This document shows, one piece after another, positions 34,318 through 43,355 of a DNA stretch of 64,000 nucleotides. Source of the DNA: Rhodospirillum centenum SW (GTDB lineage: Bacteria > Pseudomonadota > Alphaproteobacteria > Azospirillales > Azospirillaceae). The position numbers and the translations under genes are program-made. How positions within the stretch are numbered: position 1 is the first letter of the stretch; each line of letters opens with the position of its first letter. The stretch is from assembly GCF_000016185.1 (NCBI RefSeq), contig NC_011420.2, positions 3,837,501 to 3,901,500 on the forward strand, in the 5' to 3' direction. Below the pieces are notes generated by a model. That model was not told the DNA's origin. It saw nothing but the letters and a program-made list of their open reading frames with translations, and did no database searches.

Positions 34318-34860
34318 ATGGGTTTGCTTGCCAAGTACCCGGGCCGGGCCTGGGCGGCCGCGCCGGCCGTCCTGGTCGCGGCCTTCGCCGGGACGGCGAC
34401 GGCGCAGAGCCTGGACGCCTGCCGTCAGATGCAGGACCCGCAGGCGCGTCTCGCCTGCTATGACCGGCTGGGTCCGGCGACGGCGCTGCCGCCGGCCGAA
34501 AGCCCCCGCGTCGGCGGCATCCGCCCCACGGCACCGTCGGGAACCTATGCCGTGCCGCCGGCCGTTGCGTCACCGGAACAGAAGTTCGGTGCCGAGAACG
34601 TGCGGCAGCCGGCCGGCGTCGCCGCGCCGCGGCCGCAGGAGATCGAGGCGCTGACCGCCCAGGTGGCATCCGTGCGTCAGGCCGGCATGGGCCGCATCGC
34701 CGTGACCCTCTCCAACGGCCAGGTCTGGCGGCAGACGGAGACGGTCCGCCTGGATCTTTCCGCAGGCGATACGGTCACGATCGAGCGCGGGGCGCTGGGC
34801 AGCTACAACCTGCTGACCAGCCGCACCTCCCGCCTCTACAAGGTGGAACGCACGCAGTAA
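34318..34860 (+). CDS. Small secreted protein with NGQVW domain, paralogue of the gene at 20734
   Basis: The 180-residue protein has a signal peptide (WAAAPAVLVAAFAGTATAQ) and a mature cysteine pair in CRQMQDPQARLACYD. A Pro/Ala-rich linker follows, then the C-terminal domain TLSNGQVWRQTETVRLDLSA and GDTVTIERGALGSYNLL with the end SRLYKVERTQ. The paralogue at 20734 shares the cysteine pair and this end. ATG 34318 is preferred over TTG 34306 by SD spacing. It is convergent with a large TonB receptor (35072-38005), so here the pairing differs in orientation from the first locus. Function unknown; probably periplasmic. Confidence 0.78.
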   Translation: MGLLAKYPGRAWAAAPAVLVAAFAGTATAQSLDACRQMQDPQARLACYDRLGPATALPPAESPRVGGIRPTAPSGTYAVPPAVASPEQKFGAENVRQPAGVAAPRPQEIEALTAQVASVRQAGMGRIAVTLSNGQVWRQTETVRLDLSAGDTVTIERGALGSYNLLTSRTSRLYKVERTQ

Positions 34861-34913
34861 CGGACGCTGGCGTAGCCGGAAGCGTCCCAGGGACAGTCTC
34901 GCACGACATCATG

Positions 34914-34950
34914 AAAAGGGCGGTCGGCCATGGAGCCGGCCGCCCTTTTT
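34914..34950. terminator. Rho-independent terminator (bidirectional)
   Basis: AAAAGGGCGGTCGGC pairs with GCCGGCCGCCCTTTT over a 6-base loop (one G-T pair). The right side ends in five T and the left begins with four A, so it can act in both directions. It is the clearest intrinsic terminator in the window. Confidence 0.9.
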
Positions 34951-35004
34951 CGTGCCCGCCCTGCGCGGACCCGAAGAGCGGCCCCACTTCCGGCACAAAA
35001 GGAA

Positions 35005-35032
35005 GGGGCGGCGGCATCGCTGCCGCCGCCCC
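35005..35032 (-). terminator. Terminator of the second large TonB receptor
   Basis: GGGGCGGCGGCA and TGCCGCCGCCCC form a perfect 12-bp stem with a 4-base loop. Read on the minus strand it is followed by TTCCTTTTG. It lies 40 bp after the receptor's stop codon. Confidence 0.8.
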
Positions 35033-35071
35033 CGTGATCCGCGGGGTCGCCCCCTGGATCCGCCTTCTGGA

Positions 35072-38005
35072 TCAGAAGGTGACCTTCACACCGGCGTAGA
35101 AGAACCGGCCGATCGCGTCGTAGGTACCGGACGCCGTCTCGGTGCCGGTCTCGTTGCCCGGCAGGTTCGAGAGGATCGGAGCCGGCTTCTTGTCGAAGAC
35201 GTTGTCCGCACCGGCGTACAGCTCGAAGTTCTCCGTCGCCGCGTAGCGGACCTGGACGTCGTGGTAGAACCAGTTGCCGACGCCGACATTGCCCGGCCAC
35301 TCCATGGACGCCAGGAACTGGTTGTCCAGGTAGGAGTTGCCGATCCAGGTCGAGGTCCAGGCCACCGACAGGTTGTCCAGACCGTAGATGAGGTTCAGAG
35401 CAGCCTTGTCACGCGGCGTCCCGATCTCACCGTTGAAGCTGTCCTTCGCCGCACCCTCCAGCGGAATCTCGTAGCCCTTGAAGACGTGCGTGTAGGACAG
35501 GCGGGAGTTGAGCTGACCGGCGAGGCCGAGATCCTCAAGGTCGAGGCGATGGTTCAGCGTGATATCCAGACCGCTGGTGGCCAGGCTGCCGGCGTTGGCC
35601 ATCGGCTGATCGACCTCGTCGATGGCACCGGCGCTGTTGACGCCGAAGGCCTGATACCGGCGGATCAGCTTGCAGTATTCCTGATCGTTCGTTCGGTAGC
35701 ACTGGTCGAGGATGAACTGGCGCGGAATGGCCGAAATCGCATCCTCGATCTTCACGTTGAAGTAATCGACCGTCATCGAGAAGGCGGACAGCGCTTCGAT
35801 GGTCGGGGTGATCACCGCACCGATGGTCCAGGACTTGCCCTTTTCCTCGGAGAGGTTGGGGTTGCCCAGGTCGAAGCCGCTGACGCCCTGAACGTCCGAC
35901 TGGGTGAGGGTCACCTTGCCGTTCGCCGCGATGTTGGACAGGACGCCCGGGTCACGGCGGCAGTTCTCGCCGATCACGCCACCGCCGGTCGCACCGATAC
36001 CCACGCAGGGATCGATCAGGCCGGTCGGGTAGTTCTGGCTCGGCGGCGAATACAGCTCGCTGATGTTCGGGGCGCGGACCGACTGGGCGCGGATCACGCG
36101 GAAGCGGATGTCGTCGATCGGCTGCCACTCGCCGCCGATGTTCCAGCTCGTCGTCGTGCCGATGGTGGAGTAGTCGGAGAAGCGGACCGCGCCACGCAGG
36201 TTGAGCTGCTTGGCAAACGGCAGGTCGGCCAGGATCGGCACGTTCGTCTCGGCGTAGCCCTCGAACACGTCGAAGTCGCCGCGGGTGGCCGGGATGGCGT
36301 TACCGGCGTTCAGGCCCGACTGCTGCAGGGCATCGAACTCGGAGCGGCTCCGCTCGGCCCGGTACTCGGTGCCGAGGGCCACGCCCAGCGCACCGGCCGG
36401 CAGATCGACGACGTCGCCGGTGACGTTCAGGCCGGCGATGGTCTGCTGCGTGAAGGTGGAGAGCATGCCCGGTGCGGCGATGTACTTGGCCGCCTCGGGG
36501 CTGATGGAACCGAAGCCGAACAGGTTGATCGGATGGCACCCCTGGGCGCGGGCATCGGCGTCGCGGCAGATCAGCTCGGTGCGGTTGCCGTTGCTGTTGA
36601 TGTCGTTGACGTCAACGACAGCGTCCAGCGCCTGGCGGACGCTCTGCACGTTGACCTGGCCGTTGGAGACCTGGCTCTCGCTGGTCTTGCCGTAGCCGAG
36701 GTAGGTCTCGTAGCGCCAGCCCTCGACCATCGGGATGTCGCCGTCGGCACCGACCAGGAAGCGGTAGGTGTCGCGGTCGGCGGTGTTGCCGCGGTTGCCG
36801 ACTTCGCGCAGGCGGCGCGTGAACACCAGATCCTTCAGGCCGTCGCCGTTGGTGTCGGTCGCCGCGTCGTAGAGCGCGGTCGGCACCAGCGGATTGCGCG
36901 ACCCGTCGGCGTTCTGGATGTTCCAGACGGTGGCCGGGAAGATGTCGTCCGACGCCAGACCGAACGGCTCCATCTCCGTCTTCGTCTGGGTGCCGGCGTA
37001 GGTGCCTTCCATGAAGAAGCGGAGGTTGTCGTTCACCTCATAGTCGCCCTGGGTGGCGAAGAGGTAACGCTCCGTCGGAATGGCGATGGTGCGGTAGTCG
37101 GACCGGTTGAAACCGTCGGCCGCGCGGGTCTCGGTGCCGTTGGTCGAGAACCCGGAGATCAGGTTGTTGTTCTTGTCGTAGGTGAAGTTGCGCCCGCCGG
37201 CGGTGAAACGGCCCTGCGGCGCGTAGCTGGAGTAGTAGGGGCGGGACACGGTGAAGGCGTGGCTCGGGTCGCCGTCCAGGGCGCCCAGCGAGCTCTGGTC
37301 CACCGCGGCGAAATCGCGGTTGCGCGAGAACACCGCACCCTGGTTGCTGTAGCCCAGGAAGCCGACGATGTTGCCGCGGTTGTCGTCGAAGTTGCCGCCC
37401 ATCATCAGGCTGACGTCCTTCTCGATGCCATCCCCTTCCTCGGAGATGCCATAGCGGGCGTCGGCTTCGATGCCTTCGAAGTCCTGCTTGTAGATGATGT
37501 TCACGACACCGGCGACGGCGTCGGAGCCGTAGACGGCCGAAGCGCCGCCCGTCAGCACCTCGACGCGGTCGATGAACTGGGTCGGGATGGTGTTCAGGTC
37601 GACGGCGGCGCTGCCCGGAATGCCGGAGACGAAGCGGCGGCCGTTGACCAGGACCAGGGTGCGGTCGACGCCCAGATTGCGCAGGTTGATCGTGGCGGCG
37701 CCGGCGCTGGCGGTCTGGAAGTTCGAGTTCGTGCGCGAGATCGACGGGGCGCCGAAGGTCGGGTTCTTCAGGAGCACGTCCTGGAGGGTGGCCGACGCGG
37801 CGATGTCGATGTCCTCACCGCCGACGACCTGGAGCGGCGAGGGGGAATTCAGGTTGCTGCTGGCGATGCGGGAACCGGTGATGACGATTTCTTCGACCTG
37901 GCCCTGCTGGGCGGCGGCCGGCATGGCGGTAATGAGGACGCCGATCGCAGCGCCGGCCATCAGGCCGCGCCTGATCGCAGTTTCTCTGAGGTCCATGAGT
38001 GCCAT
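35072..38005 (-). CDS. Large TonB-dependent receptor (Caulobacter/Xanthomonas type), second copy
   Basis: The 977-residue receptor has a signal peptide ending ITAMPAAAQ and the mature start QGQVEEIVITGSRIASSNLN. Plug motifs: ATINLRNLGVDRTLVLVNGR, DRVEVLTGGASAVYGSDAVA and GVVNIIYKQDFEG. It ends FFYAGVKVTF. It shares layout with the receptor at 17655 (VTGSRI start, LRNLG..RTLVLV, TGGASAVYGSDAVAGVVN). ATG 38005 has GAAGGGA very close upstream; ATG 37996 is an alternative. A 225-base leader separates it from a promoter-like site at 38236-38264. Substrate unknown; sugars or iron complexes are possible. Confidence 0.92.
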   Translation of the reverse strand: MALMDLRETAIRRGLMAGAAIGVLITAMPAAAQQGQVEEIVITGSRIASSNLNSPSPLQVVGGEDIDIAASATLQDVLLKNPTFGAPSISRTNSNFQTASAGAATINLRNLGVDRTLVLVNGRRFVSGIPGSAAVDLNTIPTQFIDRVEVLTGGASAVYGSDAVAGVVNIIYKQDFEGIEADARYGISEEGDGIEKDVSLMMGGNFDDNRGNIVGFLGYSNQGAVFSRNRDFAAVDQSSLGALDGDPSHAFTVSRPYYSSYAPQGRFTAGGRNFTYDKNNNLISGFSTNGTETRAADGFNRSDYRTIAIPTERYLFATQGDYEVNDNLRFFMEGTYAGTQTKTEMEPFGLASDDIFPATVWNIQNADGSRNPLVPTALYDAATDTNGDGLKDLVFTRRLREVGNRGNTADRDTYRFLVGADGDIPMVEGWRYETYLGYGKTSESQVSNGQVNVQSVRQALDAVVDVNDINSNGNRTELICRDADARAQGCHPINLFGFGSISPEAAKYIAAPGMLSTFTQQTIAGLNVTGDVVDLPAGALGVALGTEYRAERSRSEFDALQQSGLNAGNAIPATRGDFDVFEGYAETNVPILADLPFAKQLNLRGAVRFSDYSTIGTTTSWNIGGEWQPIDDIRFRVIRAQSVRAPNISELYSPPSQNYPTGLIDPCVGIGATGGGVIGENCRRDPGVLSNIAANGKVTLTQSDVQGVSGFDLGNPNLSEEKGKSWTIGAVITPTIEALSAFSMTVDYFNVKIEDAISAIPRQFILDQCYRTNDQEYCKLIRRYQAFGVNSAGAIDEVDQPMANAGSLATSGLDITLNHRLDLEDLGLAGQLNSRLSYTHVFKGYEIPLEGAAKDSFNGEIGTPRDKAALNLIYGLDNLSVAWTSTWIGNSYLDNQFLASMEWPGNVGVGNWFYHDVQVRYAATENFELYAGADNVFDKKPAPILSNLPGNETGTETASGTYDAIGRFFYAGVKVTF

Positions 38006-38235
38006 TTCCCTTCGTTCTCTGGAGCAAACCAACGGGCGGCGGAACGGGCCGCGCTGCCATGACGGTGGGCGCACCGTTCGACCAGCCTCCGCGCACCACC
38101 GGGGGCAGATGGCTAGCAAGCGTGGGGAAAGGCTCCAACCTTCGGAGTGTCGCGGCTTCACTATTTCGTAACATGTGTGGCACGAAGGGCTCAGTTTTTC
38201 GGCAATGCAGACGAGTTATTACCTTATCGAGATGC
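38006..38235. other. Long leader region of the second TonB receptor, no gene supported
   Basis: About 230 bases lie between the promoter-like site and the receptor start. I see no known riboswitch pattern. The 527-bp gap as a whole (38006-38532) is AT-rich in 38160-38300 and holds no supported coding region. Confidence 0.4.
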
Positions 38236-38264
38236 ATAATTGCCTCGTTGTTGCTTGATATCAA
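38236..38264 (-). promoter_or_regulatory. Sigma70-like promoter for the TonB receptor
   Basis: On the minus strand TTGATA is followed after exactly 17 bases by AATTAT, close to -35/-10 consensus and within an AT-rich patch. The -35 also lies in the palindrome TTGATATCAA, a possible operator. Confidence 0.5.
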
Positions 38265-38532
38265 ATGTATGTATCGAAAAGATATTCTGCTTCGTGGGTC
38301 CATTTACGCCAGCCACCCGGGCCCGGTTCGCTTCATCGTGGCAGGCCGGGGCCAGAATACCTGGACCGCCAGCGACTCCTGTCCGACCGGAGACCGGCGC
38401 AAGGCCTGCTGTTTCGCGCTTGCGAAAAATTCCACACCCCTTGTATTCTTTTGGATATAGCGGTCCGGGAGATGCAGGCGGTCGTGGCCGCACAGCCGGA
38501 CCGGCAGGAAAGCCGGGGCACGGGGTGGCGCG

Positions 38533-39054
38533 ATGGAAGGGCCGGGCAGGACCGCAACGACGCTGAGGGCCGGGGAAGTGGCCGTGGACGCCCCGGCGGC
38601 AACGGATGCCACGCTCTATTTCATCGGCCGCATCCACACCCCCTGGAGCCGTCCGGAGCAGTGTCCCCGGCAGGGTCGGGACGACGGCCCCGTCTGCCGC
38701 ATCGAGGTGTTCGAGCCCTGGGTCGCCGCCCTGGATGGCCTGGAACGGTACGGGGAAATCGAGGTGCTGTACTGGCTGGACCGCTCGGCGCGCACCCTGG
38801 TCCGCCAGAGCCCGCGCGACGACGGCCAGACCCGCGGCACCTTCGCCCTGCGTTCGCCGCTGCGCCCCAACCCGATCGGCACGCAGATCGTGACGCTGCT
38901 GCGGATCGAGGGGCCGGTCCTGCATGTGCGCGGTCTGGACTGCGTGGACGGGACGCCCCTGCTGGACCTGAAGCCCGACCGCCGGATCTTCACCCCCCTC
39001 GCCCCGCCCACGCCCGGTGACGCGCCCGGTGGCGGGGTCCCGCCCCGTTCCTGA
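38533..39054 (+). CDS. trmO: TrmO/TsaA-domain protein (tRNA m6t6A37 methyltransferase family)
   Basis: The 173-residue protein has the TsaA (YaeB/TrmO) fold signature: [60 protein letters not shown], then [20 protein letters not shown] and [16 protein letters not shown]. coli TrmO (235 residues) uses SAM to N6-methylate t6A37 in tRNA; this is a shorter form with only the TsaA domain. It lies 58 bp before a TonB receptor and an iron-complex-type ABC importer on the same strand. That hints at a role tied to metal-complex uptake rather than, or besides, tRNA modification. The symbol reflects family membership only. Confidence 0.85.
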   Translation: MEGPGRTATTLRAGEVAVDAPAATDATLYFIGRIHTPWSRPEQCPRQGRDDGPVCRIEVFEPWVAALDGLERYGEIEVLYWLDRSARTLVRQSPRDDGQTRGTFALRSPLRPNPIGTQIVTLLRIEGPVLHVRGLDCVDGTPLLDLKPDRRIFTPLAPPTPGDAPGGGVPPRS

Positions 39055-39112
39055 CCGCCGGCCGGGGCCGACGGACCGGCCCCGGCGCCCCCTGCCTGCT
39101 GGAGACGCCGCC

Positions 39113-41200
39113 ATGCCGATGCCTGTCCGTCGCCGCCTTGCGCTTCTGCTCGCCTCCACCGTGCTGACGGCCACCGTTCTGACGGCCGCCACGCCCGCGG
39201 GCGCGCAGGACCGTCAGCCGCAGGACAGGAACCGGGGGGCGGCGACCTTCGAACTGGGCGAGATCGTCATCGTCGGCCGGCGCACCGACCGTCTCGCCAT
39301 CGGCAGCACCAGCCTGTCCGACGCCGCCATCTACCGCTTCAACCGGCCGACCCTGGACGAGGCGGCGAGTCTCGTGCCCGGTGTCACCGCGTCCAACTCC
39401 GGCGGCTCGCGCAACGAGCGCCTGATCTCCGTGCGCGGCTTCGACCGCTTCCAGGTGCCGCTGTCGATCGACGGCATCCGGGTCTACCTGCCGGCGGACA
39501 ACCGTCTGGACTTCGGGCGCTTCCTGACGGCGGACGTGGCCGAGGTGCAGATCGCCAAGGGCTACGCCTCGGTGCTGGACGGGCCGGGCGGGATGGGCGG
39601 CGCCATCAACCTGGTGACGCGCCGGCCGACCGAGGAGATCGAGCTGGAGGCGAGCGCCACCGTCTCGCTGGACCGCGAGGCCGACTTCGCCGGCAAGACC
39701 CTGTTCGGGCTGGCCGGCACCCGGCAGCAGGGCTGGTACGCCCAGCTCTCCGCCGCCCGGAACGACCGCGACCACGACACCCTGCCCGAGGATTTCGCGC
39801 CGACCGCTACGGAGGATGGTGGTCGGCGCAACCGTTCGGAGACGGAGGACTGGCGGGTCAACGCCAAGGTCGGGCTGACCCCGAACGATACCGATGAGTA
39901 CAGCCTGAGCTACACCCGCCAGGAGGGATCGAAGAACGCGCCGCTGCACGTCACCGACCCCGCTTCGGTCCAGCGCTACTGGCGCTGGCCCTACTGGGAC
40001 CTGGACAGCCTGTACTTCCTCTCCACCACCCGGATCGGTGCCGGAACGACCCTGAAGACACGGGCCTATTACAACGGGTTCGACAACCTGCTGCAGGCGT
40101 TCGACGATGCCGCCCAGACGCGGCAGACGCAGGCGCGCGCGTTCGACAGCCATTATGACGACGAGGCCTACGGCGGATCGCTGGAGCTGACGGTGCCGGT
40201 TGCCGAGCGCGACACCCTGGCCGCCGCCGTCCACTACCGCCGCGACCGGCACGGCGAATGGCAGACCAGCTTCAGCCCGTCGCGCTTCACCGAACCGGAA
40301 CAGGTTTCGACGGAAGAGACCTGGTCGGCCGCGCTGGAGAACCGCCTTTCCCTGACCCCGACCCTGCTGCTGACGGCGGGCCTCAGTTACGACTGGCGCG
40401 ACCTGAAACGGGCGGAGGACTGGGCCGGCGGGGCGACCGGCAGCCCCGTGATCTATCCGACCCGCGACAGCGACGCCTGGAACTGGCAGGCCGCGCTGTC
40501 GCAGTCGCTGGGCGACGACGCCGAACTCCATGCCCGCCTGTCGTCGCGCACCCGCTTTCCCACCCTGTTCGAACGCTTCAGCTCCCGCTTCGGGGGTGCC
40601 ACCTCGAACCCCGACCTGAAGCCCGAGCGGGCGACCAACATCGACCTCGGCGGTTCCTGGACGGCGGGAATGCTCTCCGTCGAGGCAGCGGTCTTCTACA
40701 ACGACGTGGACGACTACATCGTCGCCGTTCCTTTCCTCTACAACGGCCAGTCCGTCACCCAGAGCCGCAATGTCGGCTCGGGCGAGTTCTACGGGGCGGA
40801 GCTGTCGCTGGCGGTGGAACTGACACAGACGCTGACACTGGGCGGCAATTATGCGCTGGTGAAACGCGATATCGACGATCCGACCAGCGCCGCCCTGAAG
40901 CCGACCGGAGTGCCGGCGCACACCGCCTTCCTCTATGCCGACTGGACGCCGCTGCCCGATCTCCGGCTGACGCCGACGGTCGAGGTGGCGGGCGAGCGCT
41001 GGACGGCAACGACCGACGGGCGGCTCTATTACCGCACCGGCGCCCATACCCTGGTCGGGCTGCGCGCCGACTACAGCCTGACCGACGCGGTGGAGGTCGG
41101 CGCCGGCGTGCGCAACCTGTTCGACCGCAGCTACCAGCTCACGGACGGTTTCCCGGAGGCCGGCCGCTCCTTCTATCTCAGTGCCCGGGCGCGGCTGTGA
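39113..41200 (+). CDS. TonB-dependent receptor of the trmO-ABC importer cluster
   Basis: The 695-residue receptor has a signal peptide (RRRLALLLASTVLTATVLTA, ending near PAGAQ) and the TonB-box-like opening LGEIVIVGRRTDRLAIGSTS. Plug motifs: SVRGFDRFQVPLSIDGIRVY, VAEVQIAKGYASVLDGPGGM and GGAINLVTRRP. The barrel contains the Trp-rich RYWRWPYWDLDSLYFL and ends YLSARARL. ATG 39113 follows GGAG at normal spacing. Size and ABC-importer partners (FecBCD-like genes directly downstream) fit a siderophore, haem, cobalamin or nickel-complex receptor; which one cannot be read. Confidence 0.9.
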   Translation: MPMPVRRRLALLLASTVLTATVLTAATPAGAQDRQPQDRNRGAATFELGEIVIVGRRTDRLAIGSTSLSDAAIYRFNRPTLDEAASLVPGVTASNSGGSRNERLISVRGFDRFQVPLSIDGIRVYLPADNRLDFGRFLTADVAEVQIAKGYASVLDGPGGMGGAINLVTRRPTEEIELEASATVSLDREADFAGKTLFGLAGTRQQGWYAQLSAARNDRDHDTLPEDFAPTATEDGGRRNRSETEDWRVNAKVGLTPNDTDEYSLSYTRQEGSKNAPLHVTDPASVQRYWRWPYWDLDSLYFLSTTRIGAGTTLKTRAYYNGFDNLLQAFDDAAQTRQTQARAFDSHYDDEAYGGSLELTVPVAERDTLAAAVHYRRDRHGEWQTSFSPSRFTEPEQVSTEETWSAALENRLSLTPTLLLTAGLSYDWRDLKRAEDWAGGATGSPVIYPTRDSDAWNWQAALSQSLGDDAELHARLSSRTRFPTLFERFSSRFGGATSNPDLKPERATNIDLGGSWTAGMLSVEAAVFYNDVDDYIVAVPFLYNGQSVTQSRNVGSGEFYGAELSLAVELTQTLTLGGNYALVKRDIDDPTSAALKPTGVPAHTAFLYADWTPLPDLRLTPTVEVAGERWTATTDGRLYYRTGAHTLVGLRADYSLTDAVEVGAGVRNLFDRSYQLTDGFPEAGRSFYLSARARL

Positions 41201-41265
41201 CCGCCGGTTCCCCCGCCGTCCCCCCGGTCCCCCTCCCCTCCCCCGCCCGATCCGGAGGCTCCGCG

Positions 41266-42327
41266 ATGCGCCGCTTGCTCCTGCGCTGCGCCCTGATCCT
41301 GCTCGTCGGCATCGGGCCGGCCGCCGGCACGGCATCCGCGGCCGGAACCCGGAGCTTCCAGGACGATACCGGCCGGACGGTGCCGGTGCCCGACCGGGTG
41401 GAGCGGGTCTTCGGCGCCGGCGGGCCCGCGGCGATCCTGCTCTACACCCTGGCGCCGGAGCGGATGCTGGGCTGGCCGCGGGAGAATGCCGGGGAGGTGA
41501 AGGCGTTCCTGGCCGAGCCCTATGCCGCCCTGCCGGCCACGGGCCAGTTGACCGGCCGGGCGGCCACCGCCAGCCCGGAGGCGGTGGTGGCGCTGGCCCC
41601 GGACCTGATCCTCGATTCCGGCTCGACCGGCGCCACCTATGCCGATCTGGCGGAACGGGTGCAGCGCCAGACCGGCATCCCCTATGTCGTCCTGACGGGG
41701 GACTTCGCGGCGACGCCGGCCACCTACCGCCGGCTGGGCGCCCTGCTGGGTCTGGAAGCGCGCGCCGGGGATCTGGCCGCTTGGGCCGAGGGCATGATCG
41801 CGGAGATCGACCGCCGGCTGGCTTCCCTGCCACCGGAGCGCCGGGTGCGCGTCTATTACGGCCGCGGACCCGACGGGCTGGAGACGGGGCTCGCGGGGTC
41901 GATCAACACGGAAGTGCTGGAACGGGTGGGGGCGGTGAACGTGGCCGTCTCCGCCGGGGCCGGCGGGCTGGCCCAGGTGTCGCTGGAGCAGGTGCTGGCC
42001 TGGGCCCCGGACGCCATCGTCACCACGGACGCAGCCTTCTACGATCTGGCCCGGCACGACCCGCGCTGGGCCGGGCTGCGGGCGGTGCGGGAAGGCCGGG
42101 TGCATCTGGCACCCCGCCTGCCCTTTCCCTGGGTGGATTTCCCGCCGGGGGTGAACCGGCTGATCGGGGCGCGCTGGCTGGTCTCCGTGCTCTACCCCGA
42201 CCTCTTCCCGGAAGACATCCGGCCGGTCGTCCGCGACTTCTTCGAGCGCTTCTACCACCGCAGCCTGAGCGATGCCGAACTGGCCGGGCTGCTGACCCCG
42301 CCCGGCGGTGACGGGGCGGGGCGGTGA
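41266..42327 (+). CDS. Iron-complex/B12-type ABC substrate-binding protein (FecB/BtuF-like)
   Basis: The 353-residue protein has a signal peptide (LLLRCALILLVGIGPAAGTA) and the typical start FQDDTGRTVPVPDRVERVFG of PBP-type metal-complex binding proteins. Family stretches: PEAVVALAPDLILDSGST, RQTGIPYVVLTGDFAATPAT, and AWAPDAIVTTDAAFYD. ATG 41266 follows GGAGG. The last four bases overlap the permease start (GTGA). The ligand is unknown: siderophore, cobalamin or another metal chelate. Confidence 0.9.
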   Translation: MRRLLLRCALILLVGIGPAAGTASAAGTRSFQDDTGRTVPVPDRVERVFGAGGPAAILLYTLAPERMLGWPRENAGEVKAFLAEPYAALPATGQLTGRAATASPEAVVALAPDLILDSGSTGATYADLAERVQRQTGIPYVVLTGDFAATPATYRRLGALLGLEARAGDLAAWAEGMIAEIDRRLASLPPERRVRVYYGRGPDGLETGLAGSINTEVLERVGAVNVAVSAGAGGLAQVSLEQVLAWAPDAIVTTDAAFYDLARHDPRWAGLRAVREGRVHLAPRLPFPWVDFPPGVNRLIGARWLVSVLYPDLFPEDIRPVVRDFFERFYHRSLSDAELAGLLTPPGGDGAGR

Positions 42328-43355
42328 CGGCCGAGACCCGGCCGGCGGTGTCCCTGCCCTGGCGGCGCTGGCTGCCCGCCGTCGCCGTGTGCGGTGCCGT
42401 GCTGCTGGCCTTCGCCGTCGGCCAGTATCCGGTGGGGCCGGGAGAGCTTCTCGCCTCGCTCCGGGCGCGGGTGACCGGCGGGGAGAGCGGCCTCTCCCCT
42501 ACCGTGGAGACGGTGATCTGGCAGATCCGCCTGCCGCGGGTGGTGGCGGCCCTGGCCGTGGGGGCCGCCCTGGCCGCCGCCGGCGGGGCCTACCAGTCCC
42601 TGTTCCGCAATCCCCTGGTCAGCCCGGACCTGCTGGGCGTGTCCGCCGGGGCCAGCCTGGGCGCCATCCTGGGCATCGTGCTGGCGCAACCGCTGCTGGT
42701 CATCCAGGGGCTGGCCTTCGCCGGCGGGCTGGGCGCCGTGGCGCTGGTCTATCTGATCGGGTCCGCGCTGCGCGGGCACGATCCCGTGCTGCAACTGGTG
42801 CTGACGGGGATCGCCGTCGGGGCCATGCTGAGCGCCGCCATCAGCCTGCTGAAGGTGATGGCCGATCCCTACGACCAGCTTCCGGCCATCACCTACTGGC
42901 TGCTTGGCAGCCTGGCAGCAGTCGGGCCTGATGACATGCTGGCATTGCTGCCTGCCTGCCTGCTGGGACTGCTGCCGCTGTGGCTGTTCCGCTGGCGGAT
43001 GAACCTGCTGACCCTGGGGGAGGAGGAAGCGAAGGCGCTGGGCCTGGAGACGCGGCGGCTGCGCCTGCTGTTCATCGCCGGGGCGACGCTGATGACGGCC
43101 GCCAGCGTCGCCGTCGCCGGACTGGTCGGCTGGGTCGGGCTGCTGGTGCCGCATGTGGCCCGGATGCTGGTGGGGCCGGACTTCCGCCGGCTGCTGCCGG
43201 CCTCGCTGCTGCTGGGGGCGGGCTTCCTGCTGGTGCTGGACACGCTGGCCCGTACCGTGGCGGCAGTGGAGGTGCCGCTGGGCATCCTGACCGCCTGCCT
43301 GGGGGCGCCCTTCTTCCTCTGGCTGATGGCGGTGGGGCGGCGGGGCTGGACATGA
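42324..43355 (+). CDS. FecCD/BtuC-type ABC permease
   Basis: The 343-residue permease of the FecCD family starts with GTG overlapping the previous stop. Typical segments: IRLPRVVAALAVGAALAAAG, YQSLFRNPLVSPDLLGVSAG, ITYWLLGSLAAVGPDDML, and VAVAGLVGWVGLLVPHVARM near the C-terminus. About nine to ten hydrophobic helices are visible. It forms the channel of the importer as a homodimer. The 3' end overlaps the ATPase start (ATGA). Confidence 0.93.
   Translation: MTAETRPAVSLPWRRWLPAVAVCGAVLLAFAVGQYPVGPGELLASLRARVTGGESGLSPTVETVIWQIRLPRVVAALAVGAALAAAGGAYQSLFRNPLVSPDLLGVSAGASLGAILGIVLAQPLLVIQGLAFAGGLGAVALVYLIGSALRGHDPVLQLVLTGIAVGAMLSAAISLLKVMADPYDQLPAITYWLLGSLAAVGPDDMLALLPACLLGLLPLWLFRWRMNLLTLGEEEAKALGLETRRLRLLFIAGATLMTAASVAVAGLVGWVGLLVPHVARMLVGPDFRRLLPASLLLGAGFLLVLDTLARTVAAVEVPLGILTACLGAPFFLWLMAVGRRGWT

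Noticed and set aside
38470-38532. Second cobalamin riboswitch before trmO/TonB/ABC cluster
   Set aside because: GC-rich hairpins are present but neither the GCCACTG-like core nor the GTCAGAAGACC-like 3' block is found.
40258-41265. N-terminal extension of the FecB-like binding-protein frame into the TonB receptor
   Set aside because: The extension overlaps the receptor in another frame; signal peptide and SD place the real start at 41266.
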